Assembly: GCA_022495995.1 (NCBI GenBank)
Contig: JAFEMH010007003.1
Location: 41,587-105,586 of the forward strand
Source of the DNA: Adenophora triphylla var. japonica
Lineage: Eukaryota; Streptophyta; Magnoliopsida; Asterales; Campanulaceae
Direction of reading: 5' to 3'
DNA length: 64,000 nt
Part shown: piece after piece, positions 31,438 through 42,196 of the stretch
Layout of the letters: every line of letters begins with the position of its first letter
Numbering within the stretch: the stretch's first letter is position 1
Position numbers and translations under genes: made by a program
The notes under the pieces: generated by a model
What the model was told of the DNA's origin: nothing
The model's database searches: none
What the model saw: only the letters and a program-made list of their open reading frames with translations

Positions 31438-32784
31438 TGATGAGTGAGTTTTACACTCATCCATTGACTACTTTATGAACTTATTATTTGCTTAATCCTT
31501 GAGTTTTGGGTGTGCTAATAGTTGTTTTAGTGTTTTTTTAGTTTCAGTGGTTCAAGAGAATTTTGTGAATTAATCAAGGATCAAAAAGGCGATGGTGTAA
31601 TTTTGGGGATGAATCGAATGCTAAGTGAGATTAATCAACAGGACAAGGACAGCAAGGCTGGCCGGCCAGGAGGAGTTCATGGGCCACGCAAGGAGTTGGG
31701 CCAATGCTGAAGGAGTTGGGCCAATGCAAGGGAAGGAACTGGCCACAACATTCTGTGCGTGTGGGCGGTCGCACAAGGCATTGTGGGCGGCCGCGCATGA
31801 GCATTTGTTTTGAAGCTAAATCTGACTGTTGTTGTGGGCGACCGCTTAGGATTCACCTGGGCGACCGCCCATGTGGTGATGTACGGACGGATCCAGGCGG
31901 ATTGGAACGGAAGTGAGTTAATTGAGGCCTCTTAATTGGTGACTGTTGATGGTTTCTTTACAGAAATTAATTTCCAGCTGTGGGTTATATATTAAGGAGG
32001 ACAATTTACTATTTTAGTTGTTATTGTTTTTTTTTTATGAACCTTTTCATTATCATTTTCCATAGCTTCTTCTTCTTCCAAATTTTCTTGGTGTTCTTGA
32101 TTTCCATGGATAACTAAACTCTTTGTTCTTGGAATTGGAGGTAACAATTTATGTTTTGAGTTTTATTTTTCATCTTTATCATTGTATTACTTGGGATTAT
32201 CAAGTTGCTTTTAATTGAATTTTAGAATATTTATCTTGATCACATATTTATTCTTGAATAATTTGGAATTTCAATTGTGAACCGCCAAATTCACAATTGA
32301 AATTAGACTTGACTTGATAGTAACAATTCGTTGAATCCCCACCAAAGGATTCATAAGAATTGTGGTTTTTCTTGTATTGTTCTTAAATTCTAAATGGGTT
32401 TCTAATTAATCTATGAACGGGCCAAGGGAATAGATTAATTGGGAACACTTGATTGCAAATCACCCGCCGAAGTGTCCCAATCATAATTTTGTAAGAACAA
32501 AACCCCAAGTATTCTTTGATTGATGAACAGTGAAACTTGAGCATAATTGTGAAGCCAATTCCGGGAATTTTACCTCAATATTGAATCTTCATTTTATAAC
32601 AATTCTAATTAATTTTGCTTAAGCTTTATTTTGTTCGAAACCAACAAATTCTATCACTTTATAAAATCGTTTTCATAGAAATAATTTTATACACTTTAAA
32701 TTCGTAGTCTCGGTGGTTCGACCCTACATACCCTATCTACAAATCAATTGTAGGTAGTTTGAGTTGGAAATTTTCTTTTGACGT
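31438..32784 (+). repeat. 3' LTR of element F, last 14 bp missing
   Basis: It matches 20825-22170 closely but stops after TTTTGACGT, where the 5' LTR continues TTCGACACTCGTCA. Element A sequence follows directly. Confidence 0.88.
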
Positions 32785-33464
32785 GATGAATGTATGGCAG
32801 TCGTATGGGATGTCCTCCATAAGGAATTGCCCGCTGAGCCCCTCTTCTCTAGCGAAGGGCATGATGTTTTTCTAGCAGCTCCAGCAGCGCAGCAGGACGT
32901 GAGACGCCCTTACGTCTAGGTTGAGCCGTTAGACGACAACGAATCAGGACTCTCCAAAGTCGAGGACGCGGCAGACCCGCAAGAAGATCCCTACATACAT
33001 ATGCTCAGTTTTGAGGACGGCACCCGTTCCGATCAGGTCACCTATGACGAGGGCTCCAATACCATGGAAATTGTCAAGCTCAACGTCCAGTACAAGCAGT
33101 TATCCGACAATTGGAAACAACTGGTTAACACGATAAAGAATCCCTCTGATCAAGTAACTGACGACGACTTCGTCAACATCATCTATTCCAGATATCCCCA
33201 TGATACCAAGGATCCGGTCCTTATTATCAGATTCTGCAATGCCAAAGTTACCCTCGACGAGTGCCTGCTCATGGTAAACGAGGCCCTGGCCAATCGAGCT
33301 CAGAGCTCATCATCACTTCCGACTACCAGCCCCAGCGGCAACCGGCCCGTGCCGTCAGTCAAGCTTACAGCCACAAGCGCCGCCAAGGCCGAGGGCAACA
33401 GCAAAGGAGACAAAGCTCCTCACCCTGTCACGAATCAGATCAACCTCGGGAACGATTCCAGTAG
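32785..33464 (+). pseudogene. Element A polyprotein segment between F and B
   Basis: The first part reads AVVWDVLHKELPAEPLFSS and GHDVFLAAP, matching element B around 46030-46170, so it continues the A frame after the F insertion with a small deletion. A stop lies at about 32917. From 33001 the frame is open to the B LTR: EDPYIHML, then a Gag-like helical segment (VKLNVQYKQLSDNWKQLV, DDDFVNIIYSRYP, ECLLMVNEALANRAQ), then a Ser/Pro/Lys-rich linker. A related but decayed segment follows B at about 51560-51850. The domain is not firmly recognised; a capsid-like region is my inference. Confidence 0.55.
33460..33464. repeat. Target-site duplication of element B (AGTAG)
   Basis: AGTAG at 33460-33464 is repeated exactly at 51397-51401, immediately outside the two LTRs. 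Confidence 0.85.
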
Positions 33465-35200
33465 TGTGATGATGTGTGATGTATCGAAAATTTTCCCATT
33501 TTTGTTTGAAAAAATCAACGAAACGGAGTCGCCACGCCATTTTAATTTTGAGGGCCAAAACTTTGAAAAAAGCCCGAGATCAGAGATTTAGGTTCGGAGG
33601 TCATGTTACACGCCGGGAAGGACGTTAGTGTGCACCCGGAATGCCTCGTAAAACGAGTCTTCCAAGCTGAAAATCATTTGTGTGTGTGTGTGGGTGTGTG
33701 TTTTGGCCAAAATACTTTGAAACTCAGAAAAGTAAAAATAGGGATATCTTTTCAAGACTTTAAACTGATTCCATGATTTTTTGGAAGATTTTTGGGTTGA
33801 GATTTGGTACTCAAAAGACCTTTTGAAGTTGAGAGCCATTTCTGCCAGAATGAAAAAGGCAGTGGACCTTTGATTTTGAAAGGGATTCAAGGGTCTTAAA
33901 ACTTCATAATCTGGATAAACTCAGAGAATGAAAGTTGTTCTAGACACCTTAAATAAGATTTTTGCGAAGTAATTTTCCATTTTGGAGAAGATTTGAGGGG
34001 TCAAAACCTTCTGGAAACCTCAGATATGAGATCTGGATTCCCAGAAGCTGATGAACTAGCCTCTGAAAGAAAATTTGAAAAGAGGAGTTTTACTCACCCA
34101 AAAAATAAAATAAAAATATGTCTGGAAAGCTCTGGATGTTGGCTACAAAAAGTGTTTTGTAGTCAACACCAAATTCCAAGTTCATCTGTGTCCAAAAATT
34201 AAGATAATGGACTGAGGTCTGGGAAAATTGCTACTGGACAGCAACTTCCCAAGAAGGAGAATATGATTTTAAAGGGGGTTTTGCATCCATGCTTGTCCCC
34301 ATTTCCCTAGGTTTTGGTTAGTGATCACTAGACATTTTAGTGGTGAATCAACTATACCAAACCATCCTTGGGGTACATTAGGACTAAGCATTTCATTTGC
34401 TTGGGGAGGGGGATTTTACCCTTTGAAAATGAGATTTTATGCTTGAAAATGGTTTTTAGGGTTTTGAAAATGAGTTTTCTTTGCAAGAAAGTAAGAGAAC
34501 TTGAAAATAATTTCGATCTTTGTAGAAGATCATCCATGGAGATGGTCTTCCATGGTGATCTTCTTAGATCTAGAGCAAGAAGATGAAAGAACTACATTTT
34601 GTAGTTTGCAAATGCATGCATGGATGGAGTTTAGGGTAAGGAGAGGGAGGTTATACCTATCTTCTTTGTGTTCTTGAGTTTTTGGCTTGAGTGTATGAGT
34701 GTTTAAGGTTTAAGTATGAGAGTGAGTGGATGAGTGTGAGTTGGGAAAGATTGGAGAGAAAATGGTGACAATTCTTGAAGAATTCTCACTGTTTTCTCTC
34801 TATATTTCGCCAGAGGTTCAGTGCAAATTGTGTTTTTCTCCTTTTTTGTGACTGGAGGGCTCAATTTATAGCCCTCCTGAAATGACAAACTCATCCGCGC
34901 GGACAAGACCCTTCAGCGTGCACTGTTCATTAAATGCAGCTCCAGCTTTGGACAAGGGGAATATTTCTTTTCAAATTTCAAATTAAACAGCCAGTTTATG
35001 TTTCCAGCATTTCTATTTGTGGTTTTATTCCTTTGTTTTTGCTTTTTGAGATTCTTTTTGAGGTTTAACCTTAAATAACAATGCCCATTTTACCCTCACT
35101 TTGTTAGAAAAGTTAGGATTGTTAGGAATTGTTAGAAATGTTATAACTTTCGTTAATTTTCTAACGAAAATTCTAACAAGCTCAAATTGGAGCACTTACA
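33465..35200 (-). repeat. 3' LTR of element B
   Basis: On the plus strand it starts TGTGATGATG and ends AGCACTTACA. It carries the double hairpin (33609-33657), a (TG)n run (about 33676-33700), a minus-strand TATAAATTG (about 34862-34870) and the palindrome TCCGCGCGGA (34894-34903). Confidence 0.92.
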
Positions 35201-35559
35201 GTAGCCCCTCGGCGACGGCGCTTTCGAAGGAAGCGGGGTCGTCGATAAGAGTAAGGCTCCATATTTGGCGGGATGATCGAGTGATCGGGTGGCTGAACCT
35301 AGCGATAGGCTACCTACGTATACCGAATGGGAATCAAGCCGGCCGTAGTTCGGGTCTTTGACCCTGGAGATGATGGCGTTTTAGGTGCCTCGAACCTGAT
35401 GAGCGAGTTCTGCAGTCGGTTGCTGGAAAGAAACTCTGCTGGGGATAAGAGATGACCATTTTCGGTCTGATGGCTATCCGCTCTGCTGGGGATAGGAATG
35501 ACCATTTTCGGTCTGATGGCTATCCGCTCTGCTGGGGATTTTTGCGATTTATCGCTTTC

Positions 35560-35850
35560 TAGTGATAGCGTCTTAGGTGCCTCGAACCTTGGAGATGGCG
35601 TTTTAGGTGCCTCAAACCTTGAAGATGGCTTTTTAGGTGCCTCGGACCTTGATGATGGTGGCTTTTTAGGTGCCTCGGACCTTGATGATGATGGCTTTTT
35701 AGGTGCCTCGGACCTTGATGATGGCGTTTTAGGTGCCTCGAACCTTGAAGATGGCTTTTTAGGTGCCTCGGACCTTGATGATGGCGTTTTAGGTGCCTCG
35801 AACCTTGATGATGATGGCCTTTTAGGTGCCTCGGACCTTAATTTGAAATG
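35560..35850 (+). repeat. 30/33-bp minisatellite in element B
   Basis: There are about nine units of TTTTAGGTGCCTCGGACCTT followed by one to three GAT-like triplets and GGC. Every unit length read is 30 or 33 bp, so a plus-strand frame stays open with a repeated FLGASDLDD-type peptide. I do not call it a gene. Confidence 0.75.
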
Positions 35851-36067
35851 GCCTTTCGGTGGATTTCGTCTGCTGCCGAAGGAGAGGGTGACCGTTTTGG
35901 TCGAGGGGCTGGACCTAATGATAGGCTACCTACGTATCCCTAGTGGGAATCAAGCCCTTTCGTAGTTCGAGTACTACTCGAGATTCCGTTGGCTTCTGGG
36001 ATTCCGTTAACTTTGCTGGGGATTTTGTTAGCCTTTGCTGGGGAAAATCAGATATATTCGTCTGGGA

Positions 36068-36450
36068 GATCGGTCTTACGTTTGACTGTCGGGAAGGATT
36101 TTGATGAAAGATACGGGATCTCGTTATCTTTCTCGGGGAGATCGGACTTACGTTTGACTGCCGGAGGATGATTTTGATGAAAGATACGAGATCTCGTTAT
36201 CTTTCTCGGGGCACTCGGTCTTACATTTTACTGCCGTTTGATTTTGATGAAAGATACGGGATCTCGTTATCTTTCTCGGGGAAATCGGTCTTACGTTTGA
36301 CTGCCGGGAATGATTTTGATGAAAGATACGAGATCTCGTTATCTTGCTCAGGAAGATCGGTCTTACGTTTGACTGCCGGGGAATGATTTTGATGAAAGAT
36401 ACGAGATCTCGTTATCTTTCTCAGGAAGATCGGTCTTACGTTTGACTGCC
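36068..36450 (+). repeat. 72-bp tandem repeat in element B
   Basis: There are about six units of 70-73 bp, each with TCGGTCTTACG and most with a palindromic core CGAGATCTCG or CGGGATCTCG. Confidence 0.75.
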
Positions 36451-36577
36451 GGAAATGATTTTCTTGACAAGGGGCTGACTTTGGTTAACTTTGGTTAACT
36501 CTGTCAAGTTGGGGACTGGATTGCAGAGTCCTGGAATTTTAAGGGGCAAAAGGGTCATTTTGACCCTGACAATCCTA

Positions 36578-36615
36578 TCCGCGCGGAGAGGACCTGAAAT
36601 CAGGGGTATTAAAGA
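36578..36615 (+). promoter_or_regulatory. Candidate promoter of the antisense PMD gene in element B
   Basis: The palindrome TCCGCGCGGA (36578-36587) is followed by TCAGGGGTATTAAAG, a TATA-like box, and then a CT- and GA-rich leader. The LTR has the same palindrome upstream of its own TATA box. Confidence 0.4.
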
Positions 36616-36758
36616 GGGCCAACGCCCTTTTCTTCTTCTTCCTCAGTCTTTTCAATTTTTTCTGCACTTACGAGGGAGAGAGAGAGAGAACCGAGGAGAA
36701 CCTCCATTGAAGGCCAAAAAGCTTCGAAAATCTTCCGATTTCTTCGATTTTTCGAGCG

Positions 36759-39645
36759 ATGGAACACGGGGAAGGCGCTTTTCAAGGCCAAGGGCGTGGC
36801 CCGATAGCGGAGAGGCGATTGGAGCTAGTCCGGATGAGGAGGCATTACAATCTTTCGCAATCGGTTGCGGAGGAGCATTACCCCGATGCTTGGCAACATT
36901 GGGCTTCGGATTCGAATCTTCGAACGGTATACTTTGAAACCCTTTGATCCCTTTGTTGATTTCTTGTTTGAAATTTGAATTTTGGGTGATTTTTGAAATT
37001 TTTTTTTTTGAAAATTCGAATGATTGATATTCTTGGCTTTGAATTTTGATTTTGATGGTTTGCATGTTGATGATGATTTTTTTTTTTTTGAAATTGAATA
37101 TTGATCTTGATGAATTTGTGGGTATCCCAAAATGTGCATTTTGCTTGGGAAAAGAATTGGCATTTTTGCTACATTTTTTTTTGAAATATTGTGAATTGTG
37201 ATGATGCAATGCATGCATTTTGTTTTTGAAATTGAATATTGATATCGATGAATGATGCAATGCATGCATTTTGTTTTTGAAAGAATGGGCTTTTTGCCAA
37301 CATGAGACGTATGTATGTTTAGGATTTTTTTTTTGGAAAGTGGGACGGATTTTTCCTCCCGTTGCATGTAAGATGGATGATATGCATGTATGCATTTTTT
37401 TTTCTTTGAGATGATGGATGGTATGCATGTATGCATTTTTTTTTTGAAAATGGGACGAAGTTTTTATTTCCGTCGACTCTTTGTATGGATGTATGAATGA
37501 ATGGGACTTGCCGAAAACTGTTTTCTTTTATGCGAGAAAAATTGGGCTGTGTCTGTTGCATGCCGTTATGCTGTCGAAAATTTTTTTCTAATGCATGTGT
37601 ATGCTCTTTTTTTTTGTGCAAATGCAATTTTTTTTTTGACATTTTCTCTCTTTTTTTTTTTTTACAGGGCGGACACCATTTTGTGACGGAGCAGCTGAAC
37701 AAAATGAAGACTCGAGGATCAGTGGAGTCCGTAGTTGACTTATGGGATCGGCTTCCGGATGCGGGCCGAGGAGCTTTGCCGAGTCCGAGACAGATTGTTG
37801 TCGAGACGGGGCTTTGGGAGTTCGTCGAGTGCTTGAGGGGACTGGTCAAGTTCCCTAAGAGCAAGGGCTTGATGTTTGCTCTGGCGCAGCACTGGTGGGA
37901 CGCGACCCACACCTTTCACTTCTTCTGGGGCGAGGCTACGGTTACGCCCTCCGATTACGCTGCGATCACGGGCCTGTCCTTTAATGGGCGCAGCATTGAG
38001 TGGCGGGACGGCTACAGCGATGCTGATCTGCAGGCTCTTCTGGGATTTTCCCCTATTCCCAAAAAGGGGATGGGGATGGAGTATGCCGTGGTCTACGGTA
38101 AGATTGTGGAGACCATTGTGAGTTACGAGGCTGGGGAGGAGAGGATAGGCGCTGAGCAGATCACTAGGGCCTTCTTGTGGTTTGCTTTTTCGAGCACCCT
38201 CTTTGGGCATGCTGAGGGGACGGCAGTCTTTGCCTTGCTGAGGTCCTTGGAGGACATGGAGACGATCGGAGATGTCTCGTGGGGAGAGGCCGGGCTGGCA
38301 GAGCTTTATTTTGCTCTTGATAGGTACAGCCGGAAGGCTGTGAGCTCCTTGTACTGCTTTGAGTTTGCCCTGGAGGTATAAGCTCTCTTTTTGCTTTCCC
38401 TCCTCTTTTTTTTTTTTGAGCACACACTTTTCTTTTCAGACCGGATTGATTTGATTTTTACCTTTCGCAGGTATGGGCGTTGGAGTTTTTCACGTCACGG
38501 TGTGGCGGCAAATGGCGGAGTACGTCGGGCGTATCCGGCCATGCGCCTTGGTCCAAGCATGCCCGGAGAAGATAAGCTCCAGGGGGCGCACGACTCTCAG
38601 TACGCGGATTGCCTTCCTTTGACGGAGGCCGAGACAGATGAGGGGATGATATTTTTCCCCGGGATCGCTTGAGGTGGCGCACCGAAGGGCGCCGAGATTT
38701 GGACCGTGCGGAGGATTCTGAGAGGTCCGACTGCGATGCCTATTATCTAGGGAGAGAGGGTGACGCGCCAGCATGGCGTGAACTCGCCTTTGAGGACACC
38801 GGTGGAGCCTCCCGCCGATATGATGCACTCCGAGCGATCGGTCCGTGACTGGGATGATTACCGAGCCGGCCGACTTCTCGGATTTCGTGGCGATTGAGCC
38901 ATATGCGACATTCGTCTTGAGGAGGCCGAGGATGCCTCAGTCCTGGATAGAGAGGGGCTTGGGATCCCGCGGTACCCTCGGACGGATTTTTCCTATATCC
39001 AGGATGGGGTCCGATTGAGGGTGCAGATCCTCACTCGAGCGGCTTCCACGAGCTTTCCGCCTCGTCGGGTATGAAGGTATGGCTTTTACGCTTACGCCTC
39101 TTCCTTTCTTTCTTTTGTTTCATCATCTTTAGCATCACTTCCTTTTTTGATGCTTTTGCTTTTGTGCAGCTGAGGCGGTCGTCGAGAAGCCGACGAAGCA
39201 AGTGATCGGGGCCAAGAGATTCATCAGGAGGATGGTCGCTTGCGGGGCTCCTCGTGCTAGAGCGAGGCGACCACGGCCGGCGCCCGTCGACGGAGGCTTC
39301 CCCTATTCGCTCGTAGACTTCTTCGAGACTCCTCTGTCTCCTCTCCTTGATCCCCGCGCGGTGCCGCTTCGGATCACGTCATTCTCGGGGATCCACACGG
39401 GCAGGGACACGTTTGGCAGCATGGTGGTTCATCTTCGTACGTCCAGGAGTCCGACGCCTTCACCTTCGGATACGATTTTTGCAGATCTCGGCTTGCCCTA
39501 TCGAGTGTGCCGGTTGGTCCCGACGAGCCTCTTTCTCGGAGACGAGGACGATTCCGAGCCCGAGATTTTCAGTGGCTCCCGAGGAGGCGGGCCCGAGTCG
39601 CAAGAGGGGCCGGGGCGTACATCGGGCGCCGGAGATTCCGATTGA
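36759..39645 (+). pseudogene. Plant mobile domain (PMD) gene, antisense to gag-pol in element B, with introns
   Basis: This is a multi-exon gene on the strand opposite the element's gag-pol. Exon 1 begins ATG 36759 (MEHGEGAFQGQGRGPIAERR) and ends at 36926. An intron GT...AG spans 36927-37667. Exon 2 (37668-38375) joins in frame and carries the PMD core: LMFALAQHWWDATHTFHFFW, GEATVTPSDYAAITGLSFNG, QITRAFLWFAFSSTLFGHAE. A second intron spans 38376-38470. Exon 3 starts VWALEFF but soon shifts frame, then comes an intron at about 39077-39169, and a last exon ends at 39645 (DSD then TGA). PMD proteins are plant nuclear proteins related to transposon-borne ORFs. In this element the role is unknown. 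The frame shift in exon 3 makes this copy probably non-functional. T-rich introns fit plant introns. Confidence 0.7.
36927..37667 (+). other. First intron of the antisense PMD gene
   Basis: GTATAC...TTTACAG, T-rich, with several ATGCATGCAT/GTATGCAT words followed by T-runs. The reading frame joins correctly across it. Confidence 0.55.
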
Positions 39646-40146
39646 TTTTTTTTTTTGAGATTTGAGATTGAGATTTAGATTTGTACATTTTATGCACATT
39701 TTTTTTTTCTTTTTTTTTATGGATGTAATAATTTAGGATTTTATTGATGTTTGTTTGTTTTTTTTTTATGCACACTCTCTTTTTTTTTTTTTGGAATGTA
39801 ATAATTTAGGATTTTATTTTATGAATGCAATGCAGTATGAATGCAGTGTTGCATGAGCCTTGGTTTTTTTTTTTGCAAGGGTGTTTGGTATATGGACTGG
39901 TTTGGGGAGATTTTTTTTGCACAGGTTTCGAGCAACCGGGACGGAATATTCCTCTTTTGATGTAGCAGCTTGGACTGTTGCAGACTTTTTTCTGGCTGTG
40001 ACAATCATGTCCGCGCGGATAGGGCAGCTTTTCGACATTGTCCTTTAATTTTGGTTCAGCACTGGTCTTGCTTTATTTCAAATTCAAATATCCTCTTCAA
40101 CCTCCAAATTCAAACAGCCATTTTCGGGGAGAAAGAGAGAAAAACC
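39646..40146 (+). other. Spacer between the two antisense genes of element B
   Basis: This is T-rich non-coding DNA. It contains the palindrome TCCGCGCGGA at 40010-40019, preceded by TGACAATCATG, as a candidate promoter element of the next gene. Confidence 0.45.
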
Positions 40147-41625
40147 ATGGAAAACTTTAGAAAAGCTCCATCAAAATTTCCACAAGAATCCCAAATGTCA
40201 TTCTTCAACAAGTTCAAGGATTGGTCCCGGGAGATTATGCATGAGAGGAGGTCCTTCTTCAAGAAAGGTACAAGGTGAAAGTGCTTATGGTCTCTCAAGG
40301 AATTGGTTCCGGACTACGACCTCTTGAGAGCTTCTTCATCATTTTGGGACACTAGAAGGCATGTCTTTTGCCTTTCTTTCAACGAGATTGTTCCGACTGT
40401 GGAAGAATTTCGGGCCTTGCTTGGAGGTCCGGAGGTGGAAGAGATAGCGGTTCCTTTGCCCGAGGGGCTTCTTTTGTTGCAGATTGTGCGTCCTCCTTCA
40501 TCTTTCCCCTGAGGAAGCGCAAGGTATGATCCTTGGTCCCGATCATTTTGATATTTCCGGCCTCCCCGATAGGTTTAGGGGCCTAGGTTTGGTGGATGAT
40601 GCCTATTGGGATGCCTTTGCACTTTGTATGTTTGGCACCCGGTTCATGGTCTATTCCTTTGGGATTTGCCATCGGTCTACCGGATGTTGTCGTTCACCGT
40701 CGCCCGGCGCAGATGTCGTTCCTTTGATTCGGGGAGACTTTTCATGCTCTCGATAGTCAAGCTACCGGAAGACGGTATATGCACTGGGGCAGCCCGTTTC
40801 TCTTGACCCCGTGGCCGATGGAGCGTTTGGGGTTCTTCGGGAAACCTCTCGATATGATCAAGCCTTGGACATTTGCCAGGAGGGGGTTGCAGTGGATTTT
40901 GATGATCGTGGCTCATGGGAGCGTTGGATGGCTGGTCTCCGCACGTAAGACATCGATGGTCGGTGCCTTGTTGGCGGGTGGAGACTCGCAGAGTGCTTCA
41001 GACGGGTCTCATGTGGTCATGCTTCCGGGCTTTCTACCAGCCTTCTATATTCCGTCCTTGGTTCCGAGACAGCTTGGCTTGGAGCAGTTCCTTTGGAGGG
41101 CTTTGATGATATAGCCACCAGTGGTGGCTCCAGCTTTCTATGGATGATCCCTCGTTGTTTCCATTTCTTTCCCGAGCATGGAGGTATGATGCCTTTCCTC
41201 CTCGGGTTATTCTCAGCGTCCGAGACCGGTGTTCCCGACCACTTGGTACCCGGATTGGTATGAGAGGCATCCGGGAGAGACTCAGTGGCTATTTTGAGAC
41301 GGCGTGAGGCCATTGTGGGTGCGGAGGACCCGATCAAGCTTCGAGAGGAGGAGGGCCGAGGCGAGGGCCAACCCTCATGACAGGAGCGGAGACGCCGTGA
41401 CCGATTATGAGGCTTACGTCAAGAGACAGGAGAGGAGGGCTCCTATGCTACCGCCTAGGCTACAGGAGATGAGGGATGACGCTAGGGCTACTAAGGCCCC
41501 GACAGAGGCCGGTTTGATAGACCCCGTCCCTATACCGCAGCTTGGTAGGAGGAACACCGACATTTTTCCCTGTTCGTAAAAGAAGACTCGAAGGGGGAAG
41601 AAGAGGGGAGAGGCCGCATAAGTGG
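40147..41625 (+). pseudogene. Second antisense gene of element B (DUF7745-like), broken
   Basis: It starts near ATG 40147 (MENFRKAPSKFPQESQMSFF). TGA at 40276-40278 interrupts it, and the same frame resumes with the segment RRHVFCLSFNEIVPTVEEFR and ALLGGPEVEEIAVP. Shifts near 40490 lead to GMILGPDHFDISGLPDRFRG and a segment ending FGICHRS, and more shifts follow to an Arg/Glu-rich C-terminus. The NEIVPTVEEF-ALLG pattern is like a domain (DUF7745, recalled not searched) that often accompanies Tat-type elements. Element A has the same protein at 60378-58900 on its own antisense strand (DISGLPDKF, NEITPTFDDFRAILGNP). The function is unknown. Confidence 0.55.
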
Positions 41626-41699
41626 CTTGGAGTGACTCGAGGTTTCCGAGTATCCCTTTCTTGTCATGGCGTACACATTAATTTGATTATGTATCTTAG

Positions 41700-42048
41700 T
41701 TTTCTTTTAGCAAAGCTGCCGCTGTAGGAATGAATCGGGCTTAGACTCATCAAAGAGCTTTTAACTTGTAATGAATATTTGAATTGCTTTAGAGTTTTTC
41801 GAGACGCTTTCATGGTCTCGATCAATTGTATTGATGCCAAAGTATGGCTTTTATTTGTGCTTTAGACCGAACCGTTTCCGCCGCCTACGTTCCCTCATTT
41901 TGAGGAGCCTGTGTCTTCGTAGTTCAACCCGATTTTTTTGTTGTTTTTTTTTGTTTTTTTTTTTTTTTTGTTGGTTTTTTTTTTGTTTTTTTTTTTTTTG
42001 TTGTTTTTTTTTTTGTTTTTTTTTTTCTTTTTGTTTTTTTTTTTTTTT

Positions 42049-42085
<37 letters not shown>

Positions 42086-42162
42086 TGCAACCCCGTTTTT
42101 TACCTAGGCCGCCCTTCTCGGGTTTTCAACCTAGTTGGGTATTACTCTTTTAGCACTCTTTT

Positions 42163-42193
<31 letters not shown>

Positions 42194-42196
42194 ACG
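41700..42196 (-). other. Low-complexity T-rich tract after integrase of element B
   Basis: 41930-42085 and 42155-42192 are almost pure T with scattered G on the plus strand (A-rich on the element strand). Frames across it give Phe- or Lys-runs and are not genes. It separates the antisense genes from the pol end. Confidence 0.6.

Larger units (their letters stand above)
20825..32784 (+). mobile_element. Athila-type Ty3 retrotransposon F with env-like ORF, inserted in element A
   Basis: The order is 5' LTR (20825-22183), tRNA-Asp primer-binding site, gag, protease-RT-RNase H, integrase, long spacer with CG-rich palindromes, env-like ORF, polypurine tract, and 3' LTR (31438-32784). The LTRs are near identical, so insertion is fairly recent. 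Only a few lesions separate it from intactness: a gag stop, two frame shifts and one env stop. The last 14 bp of the 3' LTR and some adjoining A sequence are missing, so no target duplication can be read. Confidence 0.92.
35201..36577 (-). other. 3' untranslated region of element B with stem-loops and two tandem repeats
   Basis: Next to the LTR the minus strand reads CGAGGGGCTAC (polypurine-like, 35201-35211). Two copies of the CTACG/CGTAG stem-loop lie at 35314-35348 and 35930-35965. Between them is a 30/33-bp repeat (about 35560-35850), and beyond them a 72-bp repeat (36068-36450). No gene is supported. Confidence 0.6.

Noticed and set aside
36652..37436. Minus-strand frames of 203-258 codons rich in Lys, Ser and His
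   Set aside because: They read the T-rich first intron of the antisense PMD gene backwards; biased composition, no domain.
36759..39645. PMD gene as an ordinary host gene
   Set aside because: It lies inside a complete LTR element with one TSD pair, and element A has the same gene at the equivalent place.
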